Shown here: in pieces, positions 11,119 through 19,944 of the stretch
Position numbering within the stretch: position 1 is the first letter of the stretch
Layout: each line of letters starts with the position of its first letter
NCBI GenBank assembly: GCA_030015575.1
Contig: JASDDO010000001.1
Location: forward strand, 323,983,595 to 324,047,594
DNA from: Agapanthus africanus
Lineage: Eukaryota; Streptophyta; Magnoliopsida; Asparagales; Amaryllidaceae
Reading direction: 5' to 3'
DNA: 64,000 bases
Program-made: the position numbers and the translations under genes
Notes under the pieces: generated by a model
The model's database searches: none
Seen by the model: only the letters and a program-made list of their open reading frames with translations
Told to the model about the DNA's origin: nothing

Positions 11119-11237
11119 CCTTACCAAGAGAAAAAATAGGTTGTTCAAGAAAGCTTACGAGCTTTCGGTGCTTTGTGATTGCGATGTCGCACTCATCATT
11201 TTCTCGAATCGAGGGAGGCTCTCTAAATTTGCAGCAG
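11119..11237 (+). pseudogene. MADS-box transcription factor exon 1 fragment
   Basis: The plus frame reads [16 protein letters not shown], then [18 protein letters not shown] and SKFAAG. It covers roughly residues 20-60 of a type II (MIKC-like) MADS domain: the DNA-binding helix and the first beta strands. The N-terminal MGRG...QVTF part is missing; the upstream ATG at 11111 gives MDP instead. After GCAGCAG at 11237 a GT follows, at the usual end of exon 1, so genomic rather than cDNA sequence was captured. No K-box or later exons follow. It is a captured fragment in an inverted-repeat element; function as a DNA-binding protein is unlikely. Confidence 0.8.
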
Positions 11238-11384
11238 GTCGAGATAATTTTTTGCTTGATTTTTCTTGTTTTGGTTGTAATTTGATAGCTAGGGTTTGGT
11301 TTTGGGGTCTGTGGGAATGAGGAGGAAGGAGAGGCCGATGGTGAGAGGGGAGGCGAGGTGGTGAGGTGATTGTGATTGGGACGG

Positions 11385-11723
11385 TGGCGGCGGAGGAGCG
11401 GTGTCGTCATTGGAGGAGGGAATTGATGTTGGATGAGAGAAAGGGAAAGGAGAGAGAGTGGAAGAAGAAGATGGGTGGGACAAGGAGATAAGTCTCCAGA
11501 GGGAGGAAGAAGTATGGGGAACAATTGTGAAGTGCGTCTCCATACAATTCAAAGGACGCTTTGAATTGAATGGGGCGAACTTCCTAAGTGAATTTTTTTT
11601 TATAAAAAAAGCCCAGCATCATAGCTGAGCTGCCGTTGATGTGAAAGCGGCCTAAATTTGTAATATTTTTTTAAAGTGGCCTATTTTTATTAATATTTAA
11701 TAAAATAAGCCTATTTTAACTCT
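11385..11723 (-). repeat. Right inverted arm of the MADS-carrying element
   Basis: Reverse complement of the left arm (10733-11085), with several small indels. See the left arm for landmarks. Confidence 0.7.
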
Positions 11724-11741
11724 TGAACATCACGAGTCCAG

Positions 11742-11867
11742 GCTTAATATATTGTTAAAATCTCAACTTTCACACTATTTCGTGATCAGAAATAAAATAC
11801 AGAGACATTTTTTTTGCAATTTTATTCTCCAAAAACATCGAGCGGCTTGTAGAAATCCATATAATGA
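11742..11867 (+). repeat. Direct repeat flanking the inverted-repeat element, right copy
   Basis: Diverged partner of 10583-10708: TTAATATATTGTT at the start, TTTTATTCTCCAAA in the middle and CTTGTAGAAATCCAT at the end. Confidence 0.6.
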
Positions 11868-12547
11868 CAAAAATAAAAAATTTAACGATCAAACTTACCG
11901 TTTCATCAACTTTCTTCAATTAGATAATTAAAGAGCAATAAAGATCGGTAAAAAGAAAAAGAACACGGATCAAAAAATCAAACGCAGCTCTTAAATGAAT
12001 CTAATGAATCTAAAGAAACAAAACAAATAGGAGTGAATCACTAATAACGCAACGATCGAGAGAGAATGAGGAGAGAATGACCCGTGTTTTTTCTGTCGAT
12101 GATCTCGAATGATGGTGATGATTTTTTTTATTCGAGTCGAGAGCGAATAAATATAGGGTAGCTTTGTTAATTCCGATGAGATTTAGGGATCGAAAAAGAT
12201 TATTTTGAGAGAGATAGAGATTTAGAAAGAGAGCGGAAAATCCCAAGTCCAACCTTTTTCCTGTCATTTTGTTGAGAAGATGGCTCTGGATAAACTCTGA
12301 GTGTACACATGGCGATTTTCAGTAGATGGTTATGGAGTTTGGTGGTTGGGTCAAATATATGATTGTGTTATCCACAATGAGTCAAATGATGAGGATGACA
12401 CCCAAATTTTCACCCCGATCTGGGTCACAGGGTGAGATGTGAGTGTATGTTGTAGCTGTAGGGGTATATTTGAGATGCCTTTGGAATAATTTTGAAGAAA
12501 TTATGTAGCTCTGGAGTGCAAAATTTCTTCAAAACCACCTTGCACTA
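11868..12547. other. Unassigned AT-rich spacer
   Basis: No coding frame, RNA gene or repeat family is recognised. A GA-rich stretch at about 12180-12240 and an 85-codon minus frame (12010-12267) look like non-coding sequence. Confidence 0.35.
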
Positions 12548-12925
12548 TTGTTAGGGTGGATGCTATGGTCGCTGTGATAGCGGACCGCGGCGAAATGATC
12601 AACAAAAATAATCAAGAACATAGCACCATTCCTAAGCTCAAAATTATTCAAATTCTAGTAGTTATCAAAAATAAAAAGAGCAAGTTAGGGACTACAACCT
12701 TTGTAGCGTGTTAGGCACCTCTCCTTGGATTCCGGCTAACCTCCACGAAGTCCGGAACAAACTCGCTTGGTGATCTCCTTGCCGAATATGATCCACCATG
12801 AGATCCCTCTAACATAAGCTATAGTTTCACATGATCATATCAAATTGAAGCAACTCACTAATCAAACTTGCTAAGAAAGATTAGTAAGTGATGTAGAAAA
12901 TATTTTTCACTAATTTTCTTCTTAA
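12548..12925 (-). mobile_element. Copia LTR end fragment M
   Basis: It begins TGTTAGGG on the plus strand, as the LTRs of A and K do. It shares the order of short blocks with the left end of solo LTR K (ACAACCTTTGTAG, a CTCCTTGG block, ATGATCCACC, TTCACA). It breaks off at about 12925, where gypsy C LTR sequence starts. Probably the 3' end of a minus-strand copia LTR that truncated the gypsy LTR, or was truncated with it. Confidence 0.5.
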
Positions 12926-13482
12926 CGCGACCTGGATCGCACCAAGATGTTAACTTCCGTTGATCTGCTGAAGGCGGCGATGGGCGGCTGAGATTGGATC
13001 TGGAGACTGTCGCTCCTGAAGCATGTAGATCTCAATAGGTTTGAAGTTGTGGTTGCCGAGCTACCTGCAAGGAAGTACCGGGGTGGTTGTACTACCGAGG
13101 AACCTCCGACGGTCAAGTTAGACTAGAGATCCGAGCAGAGTAACGGCTCAGTGGAGTAAAAATGGCTTACTTGAACCGTCTGAAGAAAGGGTTTATATAG
13201 CGGTGGCAGCAGGCAGGGCAGGTGCGAGAATCACGACGGCAGTTACGCTCCCGACGTCACCCCCACGTGATAAGCGGGATCTCCCATTAATGGCAAGACA
13301 GGCTCGTTAATGGGGGATCGTGATGGGGTGGAACGTGGGATGTGGCCGGGGGATATCTCGCGCATGGCGAGACTCGCGGGGTGGCGGTTGCGCCTGTGAG
13401 CGGTGCCGTTGGTCGGTCGATGAGACCGAGGAAGATGACTACGGCGGGAGAGCTTGTGGACGAACGGGAGAGCCGAGGAACT
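12926..13482 (-). repeat. Partial 3' LTR of gypsy C
   Basis: Aligns along its length with 38920-39446 of the 5' LTR: TTGATCTGCTG, ATCTCAATAGGTTTGA, TTAATGGGGGATCGTGATGG and a GATATCTCGCG block. GTTTATATAG at 13191-13200 is the LTR TATA box on the minus strand. The LTR start is missing where the internal deletion joins RT sequence at about 13482. Confidence 0.82.
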
Positions 13483-13571
13483 TTCCACCGGTGATCCCGA
13501 ATGCGCACTTGGCGGGGTTCAATTCCATCTTGTATTTGCGGACGACGTCGAAGGCCTCGCCCGGATCTTTG
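13483..13571 (-). pseudogene. Gypsy C reverse transcriptase, segment after the K insertion
   Basis: The minus frame holds the FDVVRKYKMELNPAKCAFG block, which follows the YVDD box in gypsy RTs. It continues in phase from 15673 if solo LTR K and one target-duplication copy are ignored. It runs for about 30 codons and is then fused to the interior of the 3' LTR by the internal deletion. Confidence 0.85.
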
Positions 13572-15589
13572 TGTTAGGTTTACTTAGCACCTCATGAAGG
13601 GTTTGGAAGCATCACATGTCTCAAAATCAAATTTTTAAGGTGCTAAGTGAACATACAAAGAATCATCACTAGAAAATTAGGGTTTCTTAACATTAGCAAC
13701 ATCACAAGTAGATAAAGCTAGGGTTTTAAGAGTAAAACCTTTGTAACTCCCTACGCTTGACTCCTTGGCTACTTGAGGGTTGGAAAAAGTCCGTTTGAGA
13801 ACCTCTAGGTCCACGATGATCCACCCAGAGTCCTCTTTGTCCAAGCTTGAAACTTCACAAGATCAAAAGGAGAAATGGAAGCTAACACTCTTCACAAGTG
13901 GGCAAGACTAGTGTAGAATGATGTTGTGGTTGGTTTTCTCACTTCAAAATCCTAACTTGGTAAGTCTTTTGCTCACTTGAGAGAACTAGAGAGCAAAAGA
14001 GAGGAGGAAGAAGATGATGGCTCTAGAAAACTCAAGAGAATGATAATCTCATATGAAAAATAGAAAATATAAGTATATATATTTTCTACTCTTCATCTTA
14101 AACCATGGTTACATAATAAAGATATTATTGTACTTGAGTTAAAAGAAAAAGGAAGATTAACTCATGGTTAAAAAGTGGGTGAACATAGGTTAGTTCAAAG
14201 AAGAGTGTAGAAGATAACCATGGATTAATCTTTTTCTTTTCTTTTGTTTTAAAATAAATACAAATATATATCCATATATAATCATAAGATGTGAGTCTTA
14301 TATTGCCACCATCTTCTATATATACAACCATGATAGAATGATGTATGCATGTATGTGTGCATGCACATCCATATGTGCATGAACAAGAATGAATGCATAC
14401 ATGCATGTATACACCCAAAAAAGACAAGAAAATGATTTCTAGTGAGAAACTATTGGTTAAATGATAAATCAACACTTGATTTAGCAATCCGGTCATATCA
14501 TACGACCCGACCAAAAGCAAGCCGCCCGATTAATATACGGTATCTCATACGCGCATTTTAACCGGGTCCATGCGCATATCGCATATGCGCACCACAACGT
14601 TTCGCCTGGACTAGGTAACTCCTTTGTGGGACTCTAAAACTCGTCAATACGCCGGCAGTGGGTGATGATCATATCAAGCACCCCCAAGCCGCAAGCGGTC
14701 AGCTAAACGTAACGGCCACCCGGGTATTAAGCAATCAGAAGAAAACAAGCGAACCTGTTACAACTCCCGTCGAGCCAACCGGCAACACTACCGTACAGTC
14801 CGGTCTCTTCGTCAGATATGCTGCATATCGAGTCTAGGGATGGTAACGTTGACCCCAATAACTCAATAAGTCATGCCGATGAATGGTCTATAATAGATCG
14901 AGAAACTACTGATAACACCTATCAGTAAATCTCAGCAGCCCTGGCCAGGGACTTACTGATACAACCAGTCGAGCACAGCACAGCATCAACTCCCAATACC
15001 GGGAGAGACGAAACCCCTCCTATCGCTCATCGCCTTCGTGTGTCTCGGGACTATACCCAACGGCCACCTGTTTGCACGACTCAGTAGAGCCGTGGTAGGG
15101 TGGCAATCAAAGTACAGTGGGAGAACACACAAGACTCTATGACGATCTCGGGTCTACAGAATAACCTGCACCAGTGTCACCTGAGAACTGCTATCCGACG
15201 ATAGATATAATTCCATATAGGAGTTCTCGGCGAGTCCGTCCAATGTACCCAGTCACCACTGAGCACCCGTATACGATCTCGATGTCAAACATCGATGAAT
15301 GTGGGAACATTCATCGCCCATCGTATGGGTCTAGTATCATATACGCTAGTCTACTCTGGTGTATCGATGCCCCGTCTCGATACACCTACGACTATGGACA
15401 TTCCAGGATATGCTTATAAACTACAGATGTCCCACTAGTATGATCTCTATCATAATCACAGTAGTCAAGCCAATATCCTCAGGGCTTTATCAACATGTGT
15501 GAATGAATAAAAGCATGATCAAATCAACATGTCAGATAAAGAAGAACCAGATAGCATACTATCATGTCGAGCAAGAATGTACACTGAAT

Positions 15590-15620
<31 letters not shown>

Positions 15621-15672
15621 CAAATATATCCACTATCATATAATGGCCTCTGGGACATACATATATCCAACA
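13572..15672 (-). mobile_element. Solo copia LTR K (2101 bp) inside the gypsy RT
   Basis: Ends are TGTTAGGTTT and ATATATCCAACA, read on the plus strand. The flanking 5-mers CTTTG (13567-13571) and CCTTG (15673-15677) match at four of five bases. The gypsy RT frame runs on exactly across the insertion, proving that nothing else was lost. No internal region is present, so the element was reduced to one LTR, presumably by recombination between its LTRs. It shares blocks with the LTRs of B (reverse complement of 18700-18800 near 14640-14720). It has a perfect-arm palindrome GCGCATAT/ATATGCGC at 14572-14590. Confidence 0.9.
15589..15614. repeat. TA microsatellite in LTR K
   Basis: About 13 uninterrupted TA units near the 5' end of LTR K (minus sense). 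Confidence 0.9.
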
Positions 15673-16429
15673 CCTTGGCGTGTTCATCTAATGAGATCGA
15701 TTTGATGAGCATGTCGTCGACGTAAACTTCCATGTTCCTGTCGATCTGCGACTTGAACATGCGATTGACCAAGCATTGGTACGTAGCTCTGGCATTTTTG
15801 AGGCCGAAAGGCATTACCTTGTAGCAGTATACCCCCGGTCTGTTGTGAATGCGGTGAGATCCTCATCTCCCGGATTCATACGGATCTGGTTGTAGCCGGA
15901 GAAGACATCCATGAAGCTAAGTAGTTCGTGGCCTGCCGAGCTGTCGACGAGCTGATCTATCCGAGGGAGGGGATAGTTGTCTTTTGGGCATGCCTTGTTG
16001 AGGTCGGTGAAGTCGACGCACATGCGCCACTTCCCGCTTAACTTTTTGACCATGACTATGTTCGCCAACCATTCCGAGTATGGCACGTTCCGAATGAAGT
16101 TGGCGGTGAGGACCCTGTATACCTCGTCCTCGATCGCCTTTTGTTTGATCGAGACGAAACTTCGTTTTTCTGCCGGACGGGTCGGACCGTAGGGTCCACC
16201 CCGAGCTTGTGAGATATGATTTTGGGGTCGATCTTAGGCATGTCGGCAGGTGCCCAGGCAAACATGTCAGAGTTGTTTCTGAGGAAGTGAACCAGGTCGT
16301 CACGCTGAGTCCCTATCAGAAGCGACCCGATCTGAACGGTTCGTTCGTTGTCCACTTCTACGAGGGGACTTCTGTCAGTGGCTCTACCGGGGTCCCTCAG
16401 ACCTCTTTCTTTTCGTCTCAAGTGTCCAG
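15673..16429 (-). pseudogene. Gypsy C reverse transcriptase, N-terminal and palm region
   Basis: Minus frames carry, in order, FLRNNSDMFAWAPADMP, the NVPYSEW-like block, VKKLSGKWRMCVDFTDLNKA, PLPRIDQLVD, MDVFSGYNQI, MPFGLKNARATYQ and the catalytic VYVDDMLIKS box near 15700. This is the usual fingers-palm order of Ty3/gypsy RT. Frameshifts separate 16056-16421, 15814-16086 and 15673-15814, so no full protein can be made. The catalytic YVDD is retained. Solo LTR K interrupts the frame at 15672. Confidence 0.9.
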
Positions 16430-17063
16430 AGAACCCTTGATGTCACCCTCTCCCTCAACATCATTGTTCGGCCGCTCAGACGTAGATGTTACGGTGAAGC
16501 AAACCTTTGTGGTTCGTTGGTCTCCGTAGGCCCGACCTATCCCGCCTTGGTCGAGTGGGAATTTTATCGCTAGGTGGTAGGTCGATATCTGGGCTCGGAG
16601 AGAGTTGAGTGTCAGACGACCGAGGAGAACGTTGTAGGCCGATGGGATTCTTGCGACGATGAATTCTACAGGCACGGTGCGCATGCGGCCGGCTTCCCCG
16701 ATGTTAAATTGGAGAGTGATTACCCCTTCCGCCGGGATGGAGTGGTTAGTGAACCCTGACAGGACATGGGTGGTCGGCTTTAGGTCCGACGGGATGAGTC
16801 CCATACGCAGGAAGCAGTTATAGAAGAGTGTCTGCCAAGCTTCCAGAGTCGATCAGTATCCTCTGTACCTCGTAGCGGTGGACCCGAGCTATGATCACCA
16901 GCGGGTCGTTGTGAGGTAGGAATATACCATGGAGGTCCTCGTTGGTAAAAACGATCGGTTCGGCTACTTTGGCCTTCTTCCTCGGGTGGCCGACAGGTCC
17001 TTCGATCGGGGAGGGATGCCGTGTCTCGTCGGTCCTCGTCGTACCCCCCGCTGACATGACCAT
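16430..17063 (-). pseudogene. Gypsy C aspartic protease region
   Basis: Holds IVFTNEDLHG, then the active-site box LIDSGSLADTLL near 16820-16840, where family members usually have D-[ST/NG]-GSSADIL. Next come the FIVARIPSAYNVLLGR block and a linker to RT. The frame changes once at the active site (16818-17063 and 16418-16804 are in different frames). A TAA lies in the gag-protease junction at about 17070. The domain would mature the Gag-Pol precursor; this copy is broken. Confidence 0.85.
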
Positions 17064-17781
17064 GATTTAGCCGATTGTCAATTCGCCGAAAAAGGGACGC
17101 TCTTGCTCACGGTCAGCTTGTCGCTTGTCTCGCAAGTACGTTGCCAGGTGCCCCGAGCGGATTAGCTCCTCGATGTAGTCTCGGAGCTATTTGCAGTTCT
17201 CAACGGAGTGGCCCTGCGACCTATGGAAGCCGCAGTAAAGGCCCCGCGTGCGCTTTGCTGCCTTGTTAGAGACCGGGGGGGGTTTGAAGAACCTCTCGCC
17301 TTTAGCCTCCTCCAGCAGTACCGTCTGGGAGACGTTGAGCGGGGTGTACTCCTGAAACTTCGGGGAGTATGGCTTTGGCCGCTCAATCTTCTTTCTCTTC
17401 CCGGGCCCTTTTCTTATGGTCAGCTTGGCGTTCACCTCGTACTCAAGCTAGATTTCACGTTCGGTCCAGGCCTTTACCTCTGCCATGGTCTTCGATTGCG
17501 CTAATGCAAAGGAGTGTAGCTACTCCTTGTGCCTAAGACCCGACCTGAGTGCCGTAATGACCGTTTCGTCCAGGTGTTCCGGAACCACAAGGAGGGCGTT
17601 GTAGAAGCAGGTGACGTATCATTCGAAGGATTCTTTGTCCCCGCTCTTTATAGTGAAGAGATGGTCGACGGTCCGCTTCTGCCATCTGTTCCCGACGAAG
17701 TGGCCGAGAAATTGGGTGGCCAGCTCATCGAAGGTAGAGATTGAGCGTGGCGCGAGTCCTTGGAACCAGTCTCGTCTGGAG
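17064..17781 (-). pseudogene. Gypsy C gag, C-terminal part with zinc knuckle
   Basis: The minus frame begins at the edge of element B with RRDWFQGLAPRSI, a conserved gag core motif. It continues through a FEL..QFLGHF block and ends with the zinc-knuckle-like YCGFHRSQGHSVENC near 17190-17235. At least one stop codon (near 17625) and frame changes interrupt it. Joined across element B it continues the N-terminal gag at 37957-38831 in phase. Gag would form the particle shell. Confidence 0.85.
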
Positions 17782-19931
17782 TGTTAGTTATATATATGCC
17801 CTAGAGGCCATTACTGTACATATGATGTATATTGTAATGGATGCTTGGACATATATAGGGAGGACTTTCTTGCTTGACATGATAGTACGCTATCTGGTTG
17901 TACTTTATCTTAACATGTACTCTGATTGTCTCTATGTTACATGTTGATAAAGCCCTTAGGATATGTACTCGACTACTGGGACTATGATGAGATCATACTA
18001 GTGGGGCCACGGTAGTCGACGAGTACATCCTATAACTGTTCCTAGTCGAGGGTGTATCGAAACAGGGCATCGATGCACCAGAGTAGACTAGCGTATACGC
18101 ATCTTGACCCATATGATGGGCGATGGATGATCCCATATCCATCGGTATTAGACATCAAGGATGGTGTACGGGTGCTCAGTAGAGACTGGGTACACTGGAC
18201 GGACTCGCCGAGATCCCAGATGGTATTATACCTCACGTCAGATGGCAGTTCTCCGGTGACACTGGTACAGAGTAGTCTGTTGACCCGAGATCGTCATAGA
18301 GTCTTGTGTGATTCCCACCGTGCTTTGATTTCCATCATACCACGTCCAATAGGGCGTGCAAAAAGGTGTCTTTTGGGTACAGTCCCGAATCACATGGAGG
18401 CAATGAGCGATAGGAGGGGATTCGTCTCTCCCGGTATAGGGAGTTGATGTTGTGCTGTGTTCGATTGGCTATAACTGGAAATCCTTGGCCAGGGTTGCTG
18501 AGATTTACTGGTAAGTGTTATTATTAGTTTCTCGAACTGTTATAGACCTCATATCGACATGACTTATCGAGCTACTAGGGTCTGACGTTTACCACCCCTA
18601 GGCAAGATGTGCGACATATCAGACGACGAGACCGGACTGTACGGGAGTGTTACTGATTGGATTCACAGGAGAATGTACAGGCTTGCTTGTTGATCTTCTG
18701 AGCGCTCAATACCGGGGTGGCTGTTACGTTTAGCTGACCGCTTGCAGCTTGTGGGTGTTTGATATGATCATCACCTACTGCCGGCGTATTGACGATTCTT
18801 TAGAGTCCTACACAGAGGTTTCTTGGCTCAGGCAAAATGGAGTAGGAGCACATATGTGATATGTGCGGGACCGTGGATAATGCGATATGTGATACCGTAT
18901 TGGATTCTCGCGATATGAGATATCGGCCGGGTATATGTGATATAGCCGGGTCATCGTATTAGTCGGTTATATACGATATAGTCGGATTGTCGGATCAAGT
19001 GTTGATTCGATAATTTAATGTATAATAATATATATGATATATTAAATTACATTAACTAATATTAGCTCACTAAAATATTCTTTTTCTCACTCGTTTAATA
19101 CATTGATATGTATGCGATATATGTTAATTGTATTATTTTATATCGTTACGATAAATATTATATATGTGATATATAATATTGTAACATGATATGATAACTA
19201 ATGCAACATATTTAGTGGAGATTAAACAAGATTAGGGTTTGTTTTGGGTTAGTTCCTTCTTGATGATTCTAGAAGGTTTCCTTTTGTTTTGTGCAAGATA
19301 TTTTCAAATGACTCATGCTTTAACCCAACCCAAACCCTAGCCCTTGGTTAATTCTCTACAAAGGTTTAGCAACCATGGTTGTATTATTCATCATTATCTT
19401 CTTTACATTATTCATCACAAAAGGATTCTATTATTGATTCATCTTCTTCTTCCTTCTTTCTTTCATGGAAAAAGCTTTCTAGCTTTTTTCCAAGTGATGA
19501 AATTGAGTGAGAATAAGATTATAAATGAGAGCAAAAATCCTACTTCATCATCCTCATCTACCCTTGCCCTTTAGATGAGAGTGTTCACTTCATTTAGTGA
19601 GTGTTAGCTTGTGTTAATGAAACTTCAAGGTAGATCATCTATGTTATCGAAGATCGGAAGCTAGCTTGTATCTTTCTCTTCGTGGAACCTCTCGAGATTC
19701 CGGAACACGATGATCGCAGCGAAGGGACCTCAACACGGAGCTTAAGAAGTGAAGGACCGGATCTAAAAAGGTTGTAATCTCTCTCACTTAGTGTTAAAGT
19801 GTTTAACATACTTGTTTTCGCATAAACTCTAGTTTAAAGATCCGGTTTTGGGTTGTTCGGCACGGCTAAAATTTTAATCGGTTATGGTTGATGCCTTGTA
19901 GTCCCTTGTGCGTGTGCCTAGCAACCCTACA
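17782..19931 (+). repeat. 5' LTR of element B (2150 bp)
   Basis: TGTTAGTTATAT...CAACCCTACA. It keeps the uninterrupted site (around 19826-19835) that element A occupies in the 3' LTR, so it serves as the empty-site control. Notable parts: inverted repeat GTACTCGACTAC/GTAGTCGACGAGTAC at about 17965-18025, palindrome GCACATAT/ATATGTGC at 18848-18866, and a GATAT-rich block at 18848-19200. Confidence 0.93.
18848..19200 (+). promoter_or_regulatory. GATAT-rich block, candidate promoter region of LTR B
   Basis: About 350 bp contain many GATATG/GATATA/ATATC elements, the palindromes GCACATATGTGATATGTGC (18848) and CGATATGAGATATCG (18911), and long TATATATGATATAT stretches near 19025-19180 that could serve as TATA boxes. 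It is repeated in the 3' LTR (26947-27300) and in LTR I (62402-62760). Promoter function is inferred from composition only. Confidence 0.45.
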
Positions 19932-19932
19932 G

Positions 19933-19944
19933 TGGTATCAGAGA
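19933..19944 (+). other. Primer-binding site of element B
   Basis: TGGTATCAGAGA begins one base after the CA end of the 5' LTR. The first eleven bases match the initiator tRNA-Met 3' end. Confidence 0.9.

Larger units (their letters stand above)
10733..11723. mobile_element. Long-inverted-repeat DNA element carrying a MADS-box exon fragment
   Basis: The left end (AAAATAGGCTTGCTTTATAA) and the reverse complement of the right end (AAAATAGGCTTATTTTATTA) match. The similarity continues inward for about 350 bp on each side with many small differences. The loop (about 11090-11384) holds a MADS-box exon and the start of its intron. No transposase is present. It could be a Pack-MULE-like or foldback element that captured host DNA, or an inverted duplication. 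No clear 8-11 bp target duplication could be aligned at the ends. Confidence 0.65.

Noticed and set aside
10982-11524. 180-codon minus frame rich in Pro, Ser and Leu
   Set aside because: It runs through the CT/GA-rich inverted arms and antisense to the MADS exon. Its composition reflects the simple repeat, and overlapping frames exist on both strands.
12010-12267. 85-codon minus frame in the spacer
   Set aside because: Short, with poly-His from a CAT repeat, and no start context or neighbouring exon.
17064-17781. Endogenous pararetrovirus considered for the RT-bearing region
   Set aside because: LTRs, target duplications, integrase in the related elements and a gag-protease-RT order of Tat/Retand type explain it; no movement-protein region is seen.
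19933-19944. tRNA gene suspected from TGGTATCAGAG stretches
   Set aside because: Only the short complement of the tRNA-Met 3' end is present; these are primer-binding sites.
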